DNA from: Faecalibacterium hattorii
GTDB lineage: Bacteria > Bacillota > Clostridia > Oscillospirales > Ruminococcaceae
Reading direction: 5' to 3'
Assembly: GCF_003287455.1 (NCBI RefSeq)
Contig: NZ_PRLC01000010.1
Coordinates: 59,396-123,395 of the forward strand
DNA: 64,000 bases
The notes beneath the pieces are model-generated. The model worked only from the letters and a program-made list of their open reading frames with translations. It made no database searches and was not told the origin of the DNA. Shown here in pieces: positions 51,365 to 59,878 of this stretch; positions within the stretch are counted from its first letter, which is position 1, and every line of letters starts with the position of its first letter. Position numbers and translations under genes: made by a program.

Positions 51365-53290
51365 ATGCTGGAAGATTATAAAAACGCTCTGCGCGCGGGT
51401 CAGCGCGCCTACCGTGCCTGTGTGGCGCGGGGCCAGTCGCCTTATCTGGAGGTGCTGGATGAGATCCTTTCCGGGGTGAATATCGTGGCGCAGGAGCCGC
51501 TGGGGCTGGTGGACATCCCTGCCGAGAGCATCGTGGGCACCAAGACCAACGGCCGCCACACGGCCTTTGCGGCAAACTTCATGCCCCTGCTGGACGAAGG
51601 CACCGAGTTCGCGGTCAAGTGGTCGAACCTGTGCGACGCCCACTTGGAAGAGGGCATCCACACCCCCATCATCGCCTACGAATACCTGAACCGGTTCTAT
51701 GTGCAGGAGGGCAACAAGCGGGTGTCTGTCCTCAAATATTACGAGGCCGTCACCATCCCCGGCACCGTGACCCGGCTGATCCCGGAGCGGAACGACACGC
51801 TGGAAAATAAAATTTACTACGAGTTCCTCGATTTCTATAAACTGTCCAAGGTGAACAACGTCCGCTTCTCGAAGCTGGGCGGCTACGCCAAATTGCAGAC
51901 GCTGGTCTGCAAAGCGTCGGAGGAAGCGTGGAGCGACGACGACCGGCTGAACTTCTCGGCGCTGTACACCATGTTCAGCCAGCAGTTCTACGCGCTGGGC
52001 GGTTCGGCCCTGAACCTGACCCCCGGCGACGCGCTGCTGGTGTATCTGTCGGTCTACCGGTATTCGGATGCGTGCCAGTCCACCCCGGCGCAGGTGCGGG
52101 AAAACCTTTCGCGACTGTGGGATGAGATCAAGATCCTGACGGAGCCCCACGCCGTCCAGCTCTCGCTGGAGCCGAAACCGGGCAGCGAGCCGCTGCTGAG
52201 CAAGCTGAACATCTTTGCCCAGAAGCCCAGCCAACTGAAAGTGGTGTTCCTGCACGAGTACGATGCCAAGACGAGCGCGTGGGTGCGGGGCCACGAAAAG
52301 GGCATTGAGGCCCTGAAAGCCGAATTCGGGGACCGGCTCCTCATCACCAACCGGGAGAACATTTCCCCGGAGGTGGACGCGGAGCAGATCTTGGAAGAGG
52401 TGGCCCACGACAACGCAGATGTAGTGTTCACCACCAGCATCCGGATGCGGCCGGCCTGTTTGAAGGTGGCGGCTCAGCACCCTAAAACGAAGTTCCTGAA
52501 CTGCTGCCTCAACACGCCGCACCCGCTGGTGCGCACCTATTACCCCCGCACCTACGAGGTGAATTACCTGCTGGGTATGCTGGCGGGCATCCTCTCCAAG
52601 ACCGACCGGGTGGGCTATGTGGCCGCGAACCCGGTCTACGGTGTGCCCGCGGCGGTCAACGCCTTCGCGCGCGGTCTGCGGGCGGTGCGGCCGGACGCCC
52701 ATGTGGTGCTGCGCTGGGCCTGTGCGCCGGTGGAGGGACAGCCGCTGAACTTCTCCGACCGACAGGATATCACCCTGCTCTACACCCGCAGCAGCAGCGA
52801 GCCGGCGGGCTGTAACCGGGACTATGGCCTGTGCCGACGCTTGCCGGACGGCAGCTTGCAGCCGGTGGCTCTGCCGGTGTGGAAGTGGGAAGTGTTCTAT
52901 ATCGGCATCATCCGCTCCATCTTCAACGGCACATGGGGGAGCGAAGCCAGCGGCAAGGCCGTGAACTACTGGTGGGGCCTCCAGAGCGACGCCGAGCGGG
53001 TGGACTACTACGAGGAGCTGGCGGGCGGCACCGCCCAACTGCTGAACCTCATCGCCGAGGCGCTCCAGAAGCATGAGCTGGCCATCTTCCCGGCGGGCGG
53101 GCTCTACGCACAGGGCCATGTGAAAAAAGTGCCGCAGGGCGACAATTACACCCCCAAGGAACTGATGGAAATGGATTGGCTGGGCGAGTGTGTGGAAGGA
53201 GCGCTGCCGCAGTACGAAGATCTGGATGTGAAGACCCGCGGCCTGATCGCCATCAACGGGCTGGGCAGCCTGAAAGGGATGCCGCTGTAA
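51365..53290 (+). CDS. Cytosolic fusion of ParB-like domain and BMP/PnrA-type binding domain
   Basis: 641 residues. The N-terminal part contains PIIAYEYLNRFYVQEGNKRVSVLKYY (about 101-126), the ParB/Srx-like EGN+R motif. A helical middle region follows. From about residue 288, LKVVFLHEYDAKTSAWVRGHEKGIEALK starts a BMP (PnrA/TmpC) periplasmic-binding fold, with NYLLGMLAGILSKTDRVGYVA and W-x-W-G.  No signal peptide, lipobox or membrane helix is present, so the binding domain is inside the cell. It may be a nucleoside-sensing regulator; that is inference. The start follows GAAAGGAG; the frame extends upstream to 51134 but overlaps the promoter. Confidence 0.8.
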   Translation: MLEDYKNALRAGQRAYRACVARGQSPYLEVLDEILSGVNIVAQEPLGLVDIPAESIVGTKTNGRHTAFAANFMPLLDEGTEFAVKWSNLCDAHLEEGIHTPIIAYEYLNRFYVQEGNKRVSVLKYYEAVTIPGTVTRLIPERNDTLENKIYYEFLDFYKLSKVNNVRFSKLGGYAKLQTLVCKASEEAWSDDDRLNFSALYTMFSQQFYALGGSALNLTPGDALLVYLSVYRYSDACQSTPAQVRENLSRLWDEIKILTEPHAVQLSLEPKPGSEPLLSKLNIFAQKPSQLKVVFLHEYDAKTSAWVRGHEKGIEALKAEFGDRLLITNRENISPEVDAEQILEEVAHDNADVVFTTSIRMRPACLKVAAQHPKTKFLNCCLNTPHPLVRTYYPRTYEVNYLLGMLAGILSKTDRVGYVAANPVYGVPAAVNAFARGLRAVRPDAHVVLRWACAPVEGQPLNFSDRQDITLLYTRSSSEPAGCNRDYGLCRRLPDGSLQPVALPVWKWEVFYIGIIRSIFNGTWGSEASGKAVNYWWGLQSDAERVDYYEELAGGTAQLLNLIAEALQKHELAIFPAGGLYAQGHVKKVPQGDNYTPKELMEMDWLGECVEGALPQYEDLDVKTRGLIAINGLGSLKGMPL

Positions 53291-53326
53291 CCAGCGTAAA
53301 ATTCAACAGAATGGAGCATTGCGGAC

Positions 53327-53989
53327 GTGAAGATACTTGCGATTTCGGATACCCCCTCCAAAGCACTGTGGGATTACTGCACCAAGGAGCGGCTTGCGGG
53401 GATCGACCTGATCCTCTCCTGCGGCGACCTGCCGAAGAAATACCTCGAATATCTGACCAATTTTACAGCGGCCCCCATTTTATATGTCCACGGCAATCAC
53501 GACGGCAGCTACCGCCAAGGGGAGCCGGGCGGCTGCATCTGCGTGGACGATGAAATTTATATCTGGAAAGGGCTGCGGATCATGGGGCTGGGCGGCTGCA
53601 TCCGCTATAACAAAGACCCGGAAGCCTACCAGTACACCGAAAGGGAGATGCGCAGCCGGGTGCGGAAGCTCTGGTTCAAGGCTCACCGGGCGGGCGGCAT
53701 CGATCTGCTGCTGACCCACTCCCCGGCCAGCGGGATCAACGACGGCTTTGACAAGGCGCACAAAGGCTTCGTCTGCTTCAACGACCTGCTGGAAGAGTAT
53801 CGGCCCAAGTGGTTCGTGCATGGGCATATCCACCTGAGTTACGATGCCAAACTCCCCCGCGTATGCAGCCACGGCCCGACCACGATCATCAATGCCACCG
53901 AGCGATATGAGTTTGAGATCCCCGACCCGGACCCGGCAGCGCGGCGGAAATTTTTTTGGAAAAACCCGGCCTTCCCGACCGAGAACTGA
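53327..53989 (+). CDS. Calcineurin-like metallophosphoesterase
   Basis: 220 residues from a GTG start (GGAG 10 bases upstream). Metal motifs in order: ISDTP, SCGDL, VHGNHD, LLTHSP and VHGHIH. The first motif has Thr where DxH has His, seen in some family members, so one metal ligand may differ. Could hydrolyse a cyclic nucleotide, nucleotide or phosphoprotein; substrate unknown. Sits 36 bp after the ParB-like/BMP fusion and 15 bp before the carboxypeptidase. Confidence 0.87.
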   Translation: MKILAISDTPSKALWDYCTKERLAGIDLILSCGDLPKKYLEYLTNFTAAPILYVHGNHDGSYRQGEPGGCICVDDEIYIWKGLRIMGLGGCIRYNKDPEAYQYTEREMRSRVRKLWFKAHRAGGIDLLLTHSPASGINDGFDKAHKGFVCFNDLLEEYRPKWFVHGHIHLSYDAKLPRVCSHGPTTIINATERYEFEIPDPDPAARRKFFWKNPAFPTEN

Positions 53990-54004
53990 AAAGGAGAACG
54001 ACCC

Positions 54005-55501
54005 ATGGAATTGACCGAAAAGCTGGTGCAGCTGGATGCGCTGCAAAAGAAGCTGTATGCCTTCACCTGCGCGGAGAGCTCGCTGTATCTGGATTCCGTG
54101 ACGGTAGCCCCAAAGAACACTGCCGAGGGCCGCGGCGTGGCCCTGAGCATTCTGGCCGGAGAGCATCAGAAGCTGCTGACCGCCCCGGAGACCAAGGCAC
54201 TGCTGGATGAGCTGGCCGCCGAACAGGACAAGCTTGACCCCCTCCACAAGCGGGAGGTGGAGCTGCTGCGCCGCGAGTGCGAAAAGATGACCCGCATCCC
54301 GGCGGAGGAGTATATGGCCTACACCGAGCTGACCAACCGGGCCAGCGATGTCTGGCATAAGGCCAAGGAAAACAACGATTTCGCCTCCTTCTGCCCCATT
54401 TTGCAGGAGCTTGTGGACTACAACCGGAAATTTGCGGTCTACTACGACGCTGAAAAGGCCCCCTATGACGCCCTGCTGAACGAGTACGAGCGCGGGGTGG
54501 ATTCAAAGCAGCTGGATGCCTTCTTCGACACGCTGCGGGAGGGCATCGTGCCGCTGATCCGGGCCATCGGGGAAAAGCCTCAGATCGACGACAGCTTCCT
54601 GCATCTGGAATACCCGGCCGACCGGCAGAAGGCTTTTGCCGACTATCTCATGGAGGTCATGGGCATCGACCGCAGCCACTGCGGGCTGGGGGAGACGGAG
54701 CACCCCTTTACGCTGGAGTTCAACAACAAGGATGTCCGCATCACCACCAACTACGACCTGCACAATGTGGCGTCCTCCATGTACTCCGTCCTCCACGAGG
54801 GCGGCCATGCCCTGTATGAGCTGGGCATTCGGGACGACTTGCAGTACACCTGCCTGACCGGCGGCGTCTCCATGGGCGTCCATGAGAGCCAGTCCTGCTT
54901 CTACGAGAACCTCATCGGCCGGTCCCGCGCCTTCGTGGGGGTCATCTACCCCAAGGTGCAGGAATTCTTCCCGGAGCAGCTGGGCCATGTGACGGCGGAG
55001 CAGTTCTACCGCGCCATCAATAAGGTGGAGCCCAGCCTCATCCGCACCGAGTCCGACGAGCTGACCTATTGTCTGCACATCATGGTGCGGTACGAGATCG
55101 AAAAGCAGCTCATCGCCGGGACGCTGCAGGCAAAGAACGTTCCCGCCGCGTGGGCGAAGCTGTATCAGGAATATCTGGGCGTGGAGGTCCCCAATGACCG
55201 CGAGGGCTGTCTGCAGGACAGCCACTGGTCCGGCGGCTCCTTCGGCTATTTCCCGTCCTACGCGCTGGGCAATGCGTACGGCGCCCAGATGCTGCACAAC
55301 ATGGAGCAGGAGTTCGACGTATTTGGACAGGTGGCGAGGGGCAGCCTCTCCGGCGTGACCGGCTGGCTGCGGGAACATGTCCACCAGTACGGGCAGCTGC
55401 TGGAGCCTGCCGCTATCGTGAAGAATGCGTGCGGCGAATTTGACCCGCATTACTACCTCGATTACCTGACCCGGAAGTATACCGAGCTGTACAACTTATA
55501 A
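54005..55501 (+). CDS. M32 family metallocarboxypeptidase (Taq carboxypeptidase type)
   Basis: 498 residues, normal length. The zinc site is VLHEGGHALYELG (HExxH-like: HEGGH), with MGVHESQSCFYENLIGRS and the IRTESDELTYCLHIMVRYEIE signatures of M32. All-helical cytosolic enzyme that trims C-terminal residues from peptides. ATG behind AAAAGGAGA. Followed by a strong terminator. Confidence 0.95.
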   Translation: MELTEKLVQLDALQKKLYAFTCAESSLYLDSVTVAPKNTAEGRGVALSILAGEHQKLLTAPETKALLDELAAEQDKLDPLHKREVELLRRECEKMTRIPAEEYMAYTELTNRASDVWHKAKENNDFASFCPILQELVDYNRKFAVYYDAEKAPYDALLNEYERGVDSKQLDAFFDTLREGIVPLIRAIGEKPQIDDSFLHLEYPADRQKAFADYLMEVMGIDRSHCGLGETEHPFTLEFNNKDVRITTNYDLHNVASSMYSVLHEGGHALYELGIRDDLQYTCLTGGVSMGVHESQSCFYENLIGRSRAFVGVIYPKVQEFFPEQLGHVTAEQFYRAINKVEPSLIRTESDELTYCLHIMVRYEIEKQLIAGTLQAKNVPAAWAKLYQEYLGVEVPNDREGCLQDSHWSGGSFGYFPSYALGNAYGAQMLHNMEQEFDVFGQVARGSLSGVTGWLREHVHQYGQLLEPAAIVKNACGEFDPHYYLDYLTRKYTELYNL

Positions 55502-55512
55502 TAGGGCAAACC

Positions 55513-55561
55513 AAAAGCGGCACCGGAAAACGTTCGAAACGTTCCGGTGCCGCTTTGCTTT
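55513..55561. terminator. Intrinsic terminator, probably bidirectional
   Basis: AAAGCGGCACCGGAA/TTCCGGTGCCGCTTT with inner AACGTTCGAAACGTT. Lies between convergent genes. Confidence 0.85.
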
Positions 55562-55607
55562 CGCAGTGGAGCCATCTCAGTTGTGGGAACGGATGGGGCA
55601 CAGTTGG

Positions 55608-55931
55608 TCACAGGGGAAGCTTGCCGCTGACCTTGTTGACGACATAGTAAGCCGCTTCCTCTTCGGGCTTGATATACACCTTGCAGGACTGGACGCCGAC
55701 TTTGTGGGTCAGGCGGTAATCGGCCTTGGCGCGGTCCACGAGGTCGGTGATGTTATACTGCTTGCCGGAATATTCCACATAGACTTCCGGTGCCAGCGGC
55801 GGGCGGCCGCGATGGGCGGTCTTGCCGGTCTTGGTGGTGGGTTTTGCTGCCTTGTCCGCTTTGGCAGCTTTGCGTGTGGCCTTTTCTGCAGCAGGAGCGT
55901 CTGCCACAACAGCGGGCTTTTTCTCAGACAT
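55608..55931 (-). CDS. DUF6465-like protein
   Basis: 107 residues from the ATG at 55931 (AAGG upstream). The N-terminal half is Lys/Ala-rich and disordered (AAEKATRKAAKADKAAKPTTKTG), reminiscent of histone-H1-like tails. The C-terminal half has VYVEYSGKQYNITDLVDRAKADY and VYIKPEEEAAYYVVN, matching what I know as DUF6465. Function unknown; the tail suggests nucleic acid binding. Confidence 0.7.
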   Translation of the reverse strand: MSEKKPAVVADAPAAEKATRKAAKADKAAKPTTKTGKTAHRGRPPLAPEVYVEYSGKQYNITDLVDRAKADYRLTHKVGVQSCKVYIKPEEEAAYYVVNKVSGKLPL

Positions 55932-56113
55932 GAGTTCAACCTTCTTTCTCAAATGATCTGCGCTGCACACAGCGCCCGATGACCCCGATGAAAAGAAATC
56001 ATTTCAAACGGTAACATATAACTATATAATAGTTTCTTCTGTTTCGTTTGTAAAGAGGTTTTTCGAAAAAATGCCTGAATAATGCAAGAATCAGCGTGAA
56101 TTTCCCCAAAAAG

Positions 56114-56593
56114 TTACCCGCGGCATAGCTCTTGGGCGCGCGGAACGATGGAGGACAGCATGGTTGTATCCCAGTCCTCCGCGAGGACAAATAGGTCGTT
56201 CCGAATTTCGTCTGCGATCCGCTCGGTGCTGCGGCGCTGTGCCAGCGCGAAAAGTGCTGCCAGAAGTTCGAGCTTCAGGGTGCGAACCTCGGCCGGCGCG
56301 TTCCACAGCCGGGCAAGGTCGTAGTTGTCCGTGTTGCCGCAGCGCATGGTGCAGTTGGCGCAGTTGGGGGCGACCCGGTGTTTCTCAGTCTCCACGATGT
56401 TTCGCATCCGCTCCAGCGCGGTGGTGTCGGCCTCCGGCTTTGCCGCCAGCCGCAGCCCGGCGGCAAGCACATGGTCGGTGTCCTCGGTCTTGGGCTCGTT
56501 GACCGTGGAGCGGGCCAGCCCCACCAGTGCGCCCAGTAAAAGATCCCGCTGCTGCTGCGCAGCTGTCACGGGAGAAGAAAGCAAAGTGCTCAT
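56114..56593 (-). CDS. Hypothetical protein with a Cys cluster
   Basis: 159 residues, helical. A central NCANCTMRCGNTDNYD (C-x2-C-x3-C) could bind a metal or iron-sulfur cluster with another Cys (C-terminal ELCRG). The N-terminus (SPVTAAQQQRDLLLGALVGLARS) and C-terminus are amphipathic helices. I do not recognise a characterised family. Start at 56593 with AAAAGGAG upstream. Monocistronic; ~120 bp of AT-rich sequence without an evident gene separates it from the DUF6465-like gene. Confidence 0.7.
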   Translation of the reverse strand: MSTLLSSPVTAAQQQRDLLLGALVGLARSTVNEPKTEDTDHVLAAGLRLAAKPEADTTALERMRNIVETEKHRVAPNCANCTMRCGNTDNYDLARLWNAPAEVRTLKLELLAALFALAQRRSTERIADEIRNDLFVLAEDWDTTMLSSIVPRAQELCRG

Positions 56594-56704
56594 AACGAAA
56601 CTCCTTTTGCGGGAAATGCCCGCAGAATGATAGCATCAGTATACACGAAAGTGCCCAAGAAAAACAAGACGTTCCGCCCGTTTGGAAAAATTTCGATTTG
56701 AATC

Positions 56705-56733
56705 TTGATTTTAGCGCGAAAATGGATTATAAT
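56705..56733 (+). promoter_or_regulatory. Promoter reading into the truncated tRNA-Leu
   Basis: TTGATT, 17-base spacer, TATAAT, ending 27 bp before the tRNA fragment. Confidence 0.8.
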
Positions 56734-56760
56734 ATCACTGTTCTGTTTTGAATAAGATAA

Positions 56761-56803
56761 GCCGGTGTGTCGGAATGGCAGACGAGGGGGACTCAAAATC
56801 CGC
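56761..56803 (+). pseudogene. 5' half of a tRNA-Leu (CAA), truncated
   Basis: GCCGGTG acceptor strand, D-arm TCGGAATGGCAGACGA and the anticodon arm GGA-CTCAAAA-TCC are present. Homology then stops. No T-arm (GGTTCGA) follows for 170 bp. The 3' half is missing from the neighbourhood. Confidence 0.85.
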
Positions 56804-56946
56804 TTCGTGATTTTTCATGTCTGTGCAGGAAATCCACGAGTATTCGTTGAATTTTGAAAGTTTGTCGAAGCAGGATTTCTTACATCCCTCCTGAACATCC
56901 CTCCAATCTTCGGAAACCGGTACTAATGTCCCAAAATTGAATATAA

Positions 56947-57025
56947 GCCGATGTGGCGGAATGGCAGACGCAAACGACTCAAAATCGTTCGGGAAACCAT
57001 GTGGGTTCGAGTCCCACCATCGGCA
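56947..57025 (+). tRNA. tRNA-Leu (anticodon CAA)
   Basis: Acceptor GCCGATG/CATCGGC-A, D-arm GGCGGAATGGCAGACGC, anticodon arm AACGA-CTCAAAA-TCGTT, a short variable arm (CGGGAAACC) and T-arm GTGGG-TTCGAGT-CCCAC. 79 bases, short for class II. The 3' end lies 64 bp from the integrase stop codon. Confidence 0.93.
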
Positions 57026-57089
57026 CTCCATCATAAAACAGCTTAGAATCGAAAGATTTTAGGCTGTTTTTCTTTTTCTACTCAGTTCC

Positions 57090-58586
57090 TTATACTTTGG
57101 TGTTTTCTGGGAAGATGTTGACGATTGCATTCGCCGAGGACACCTTGCTGGAGAAATCCAGATGTGTATAAATGTTGCTTGTTGTGCTGATGTCACTGTG
57201 ACCGAGCCACTCCTGAATCTCCTTCAGGCTCACGCCATTGGCATAGAGCAGACTGGCACAACTATGGCGCAGATCGTGAAAGCGGATACGCTTCATCTGG
57301 TGTGCGACCAGAAAATCCGGGAAATGCTGACTCAGAAAGTCGGGCCGAATCCGCTTTCCAATCGGGTCTACATAGATATAGTCAAGATAATCGTTGCAAT
57401 AGCTTTTGCCGCAGACCTTCCGATTCTGCTCCTGCTCCTTTTTCATTTTATTGAGCATCTGCTCACAGGCAGGGATTAGGGGAAGTGTCCGGCAGCTCGA
57501 CTTTGTTTTTGTCTTATCTCGTGCGATTTCCGTTACCGTTCCGTTGACCTTTGCGGTCACAACCGTATGCTGAATGCTGATTTTCTTGTTCTCAAAGTCA
57601 ATGGCATCCCATTTCAAACCAACAATTTCACTGCGCCGCAGCCCGTAGAATGCAGCCATGATGACGCCAAACTCCGAAGGGTCACCTTGAATCACCTTGA
57701 AAAGTTGCTCCAGTTCTTCACCACTGTAAATCTCCGACTTGAACTTTTCCTTACGAGGACGTTCAACGCGATCTGCCGGGTTGGAACGGATCATGCCGAT
57801 TTGAAAAGCATACTGTAAGCATTTGCGGATGTTGGCGTGATAGTGAATGACGGTGTTTGCCGTAAGGCCACGATCCAACTCATGCTGGTAGAAGTCTTGG
57901 ATGTATTTGGGATGCTGTTCCATATCCTGTAATGTATAGTGGAGCGGTTCAAAATATGGGACGATCTTGTGAATGATTGCTCTTTCATAGCTGGCATAGG
58001 TTGTGATTTCCACTCGTGACTTCATCATTTTCAACCAGTCCGTGATGAAGTCGGTGAAAAGTACCGGGGAGTTATCAAGGCAGGGGTCAACTTCTTTGAT
58101 GGGGCTGACCTTCAGCCAATTATTGGCAACGGCATATTGCAGGGCATCGGTCAACTCCTTGTGCCAATCAAGAAGCTGCTGTACACTGGCCTCCTCCTGC
58201 TGACGCTCATAGCGGAAGAACGTTTCCAGATCGCGCGGAGAGAGTGCTTTCAAAGACAGCCGCTTCTTTTCAAAGTATGGGACAACTACTCTTCCCAGAT
58301 CATAAGCATATCTGCCATAGGTTTCGGGCGGAAGGTTCATCACACTTTCCCGAAGCCAGCGGTTCAGATATTCCGATACCGGCAGGTCGGAAACCTGCTG
58401 CATCGTTTCAGGGTTAAACTCTTTTTGTGTTTTACGCAACAGAGATTCAGCTCTTTTTTTGTTTCCTTTAACCGGAAGTCCTGTGCTGATGGATTTGGTT
58501 CTGCGCTTTCCATTTGTGTCTTTCCAGCTCAGAATCATCTGATACATACCGTTTTGTTCTCTTAAATGTCCGGCCACATTTGTCAT
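57090..58586 (-). CDS. int: Tyrosine recombinase (integrase) with two core-binding domains
   Basis: 498 residues, ~100 more than usual for Tn916/phage-type integrases. An AP2-like arm-binding start (QNGMYQMILSWKDTNGKRRTKSISTG) is followed by two SAM-like core-binding segments: ~66-165 (ending YAVANNWLKVSPIKEV) and ~175-275 (ending YAFQIGMIRSNPADRV). The catalytic domain has Arg317 (YGLRRSE), a Lys near 360, His437 and Arg440 (HDLR), His463 (LGHSD) and Tyr473 (IYTHLD). Should move the element into and out of the tRNA-Leu site. Ends next to tRNA-Leu, the classical attachment arrangement. Excisionase-like gene directly upstream. Confidence 0.95.
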   Translation of the reverse strand: MTNVAGHLREQNGMYQMILSWKDTNGKRRTKSISTGLPVKGNKKRAESLLRKTQKEFNPETMQQVSDLPVSEYLNRWLRESVMNLPPETYGRYAYDLGRVVVPYFEKKRLSLKALSPRDLETFFRYERQQEEASVQQLLDWHKELTDALQYAVANNWLKVSPIKEVDPCLDNSPVLFTDFITDWLKMMKSRVEITTYASYERAIIHKIVPYFEPLHYTLQDMEQHPKYIQDFYQHELDRGLTANTVIHYHANIRKCLQYAFQIGMIRSNPADRVERPRKEKFKSEIYSGEELEQLFKVIQGDPSEFGVIMAAFYGLRRSEIVGLKWDAIDFENKKISIQHTVVTAKVNGTVTEIARDKTKTKSSCRTLPLIPACEQMLNKMKKEQEQNRKVCGKSYCNDYLDYIYVDPIGKRIRPDFLSQHFPDFLVAHQMKRIRFHDLRHSCASLLYANGVSLKEIQEWLGHSDISTTSNIYTHLDFSSKVSSANAIVNIFPENTKV

Positions 58587-58588
58587 AG

Positions 58589-58954
58589 TTATGCTCCTTT
58601 CTGTTCGCAGCCAAACGTCCTTTGCTTAGGCATCATAAGTTTAGAAGATTCTGGGGTGTTTTGCAAGGATGGCGCAAGAGAGTTTGATAGGCGCATCCCT
58701 CCAAGTTGCCGATTCTGATCGATCAGGTACTCTACCACGCAGAGTTTTGGTATCTTATAACTGCGTCCTACACGCGCCGAGTGGATCTTATTCTGCTTGA
58801 CCAGCAGATACGCATTCTTCCGGCAGATGCCAAGCATTTCCTGAAGAATGTCTACGGATACCACATCCGGGTAATCCTTGAACATCATCATGTACCGCTC
58901 CGTCTTGCGGTCGGGCTCTTCCTGAATCAAAGTGCAGGCTGCGATCTCGCTCAT
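58589..58954 (-). CDS. Excisionase-like HTH protein
   Basis: 121 residues. VDILQEMLGICRKNAYLLVKQNKIHSARVGRSYKIPKLCVVEYL is a MerR/HTH_17 excisionase helix-turn-helix. N- and C-terminal tails are unlike the family. Start follows AAAGGAGAGG. Two bases from the integrase ATG, so the pair is coupled, as in many ICEs. Confidence 0.88.
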   Translation of the reverse strand: MSEIAACTLIQEEPDRKTERYMMMFKDYPDVVSVDILQEMLGICRKNAYLLVKQNKIHSARVGRSYKIPKLCVVEYLIDQNRQLGGMRLSNSLAPSLQNTPESSKLMMPKQRTFGCEQKGA

Positions 58955-59010
58955 TCCTGTCCTCTCCTTTCCAGTTCAATATGTCAATTATTTGAAAGAA
59001 AATACTATAT

Positions 59011-59043
59011 GTAAAGAACGATGGTCTTTTCCGGGTACCATCG
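59011..59043 (-). terminator. Intrinsic terminator after the ParB-like gene
   Basis: Minus strand CGATGGT/ACCATCG stem followed by TTCTTT. Confidence 0.65.
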
Positions 59044-59068
59044 CCCTTGCCAAAGGAGATATTTGAGT

Positions 59069-59878
59069 TTAGAACTTCATCGGCAGCGCGTCTTTCCTGC
59101 ACTTGCCGTTGTAGGTGGTGTAGATGGGATAAACGTACCGCCGCCAGCCCGGAAGCTTGGCGGGGTTATCCCGGCTGATACGGTAGAGCTCCATGGGATG
59201 GACGCCGCTCAGCGCACGGACAAGCCGCTCCGCGCTGTACTGCCCGTGGTACAGCTGTACAAAGTACATCACGCCCCGCAGGACAGCCGCCCGGAAGGAA
59301 TCCGGTCTGCCCTCCCACGCTTCCACGATGTGCCGCAGAGCTTCGCAGTAGATTTCTTCGCCCAGCTGGTCGTACAGCTTCAGCGCCGTGCCCACGCAGC
59401 TGATACGGTAGTCGCTCAGCTGCATGCTGTCGTAGTTGAGGGACAGCCCCACCCGGTTGGTGGCTGCGACAAACGCCTTGGAAGGCGCATCGCCGCCCAC
59501 TACCTTGGCGCGCAGCTTGATGCCCGCCGACAGGGGTGCGGCGTGACCGTTCTGCTCCGCAAAGAGCAGGGCTTCCTGCTCCATCGTCAGGCCGGTGTAG
59601 ACCTTGCAGAGGATCGGGCGGTCCGCGCCACCGTTGAGGAGGATGCAGCCCTCGATGGTGTGCTGCCCGTCCATCACATAGTATCTGCCGTTGCGGAAGC
59701 TGACCTTCGGCTCGTTAACGATGTACTCATTGAAGTCTCTGGCGATCAGCTCCACCCGCTTGCGCTCCACGCCCCGCTGGTAGATCTCGCGGGGATAGAT
59801 CAGCTTGCTGCTGTGGATGACCGAAAGCTGGTACGGCGGGTTGATACCAATGAAAGTATTGTTTTCGTTCAGGCGCAT
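59069..59878 (-). CDS. ParB-like (DUF6551-type) protein
   Basis: 269 residues. RGVERKRVELIARDFNEYIVNEPKVSFRNGRYYVMDGQHTIEGCIL is a ParB/sulfiredoxin-like core (DGQH in place of EGHRR). The rest is helical. Such proteins are common on ICEs and plasmids; a role in partition, nuclease control or transcription is possible. AAGGAGG precedes the start, which lies inside the 3' end of the MazF-like gene (10 bp overlap). Confidence 0.8.
   Translation of the reverse strand: MRLNENNTFIGINPPYQLSVIHSSKLIYPREIYQRGVERKRVELIARDFNEYIVNEPKVSFRNGRYYVMDGQHTIEGCILLNGGADRPILCKVYTGLTMEQEALLFAEQNGHAAPLSAGIKLRAKVVGGDAPSKAFVAATNRVGLSLNYDSMQLSDYRISCVGTALKLYDQLGEEIYCEALRHIVEAWEGRPDSFRAAVLRGVMYFVQLYHGQYSAERLVRALSGVHPMELYRISRDNPAKLPGWRRYVYPIYTTYNGKCRKDALPMKF

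Noticed and set aside
56735..57034. Minus-strand frame containing WWDSNPHGFPNDFESFASAIPPHRL
   Set aside because: This is the known false translation of tRNA genes; it covers the two tRNA-Leu sequences.
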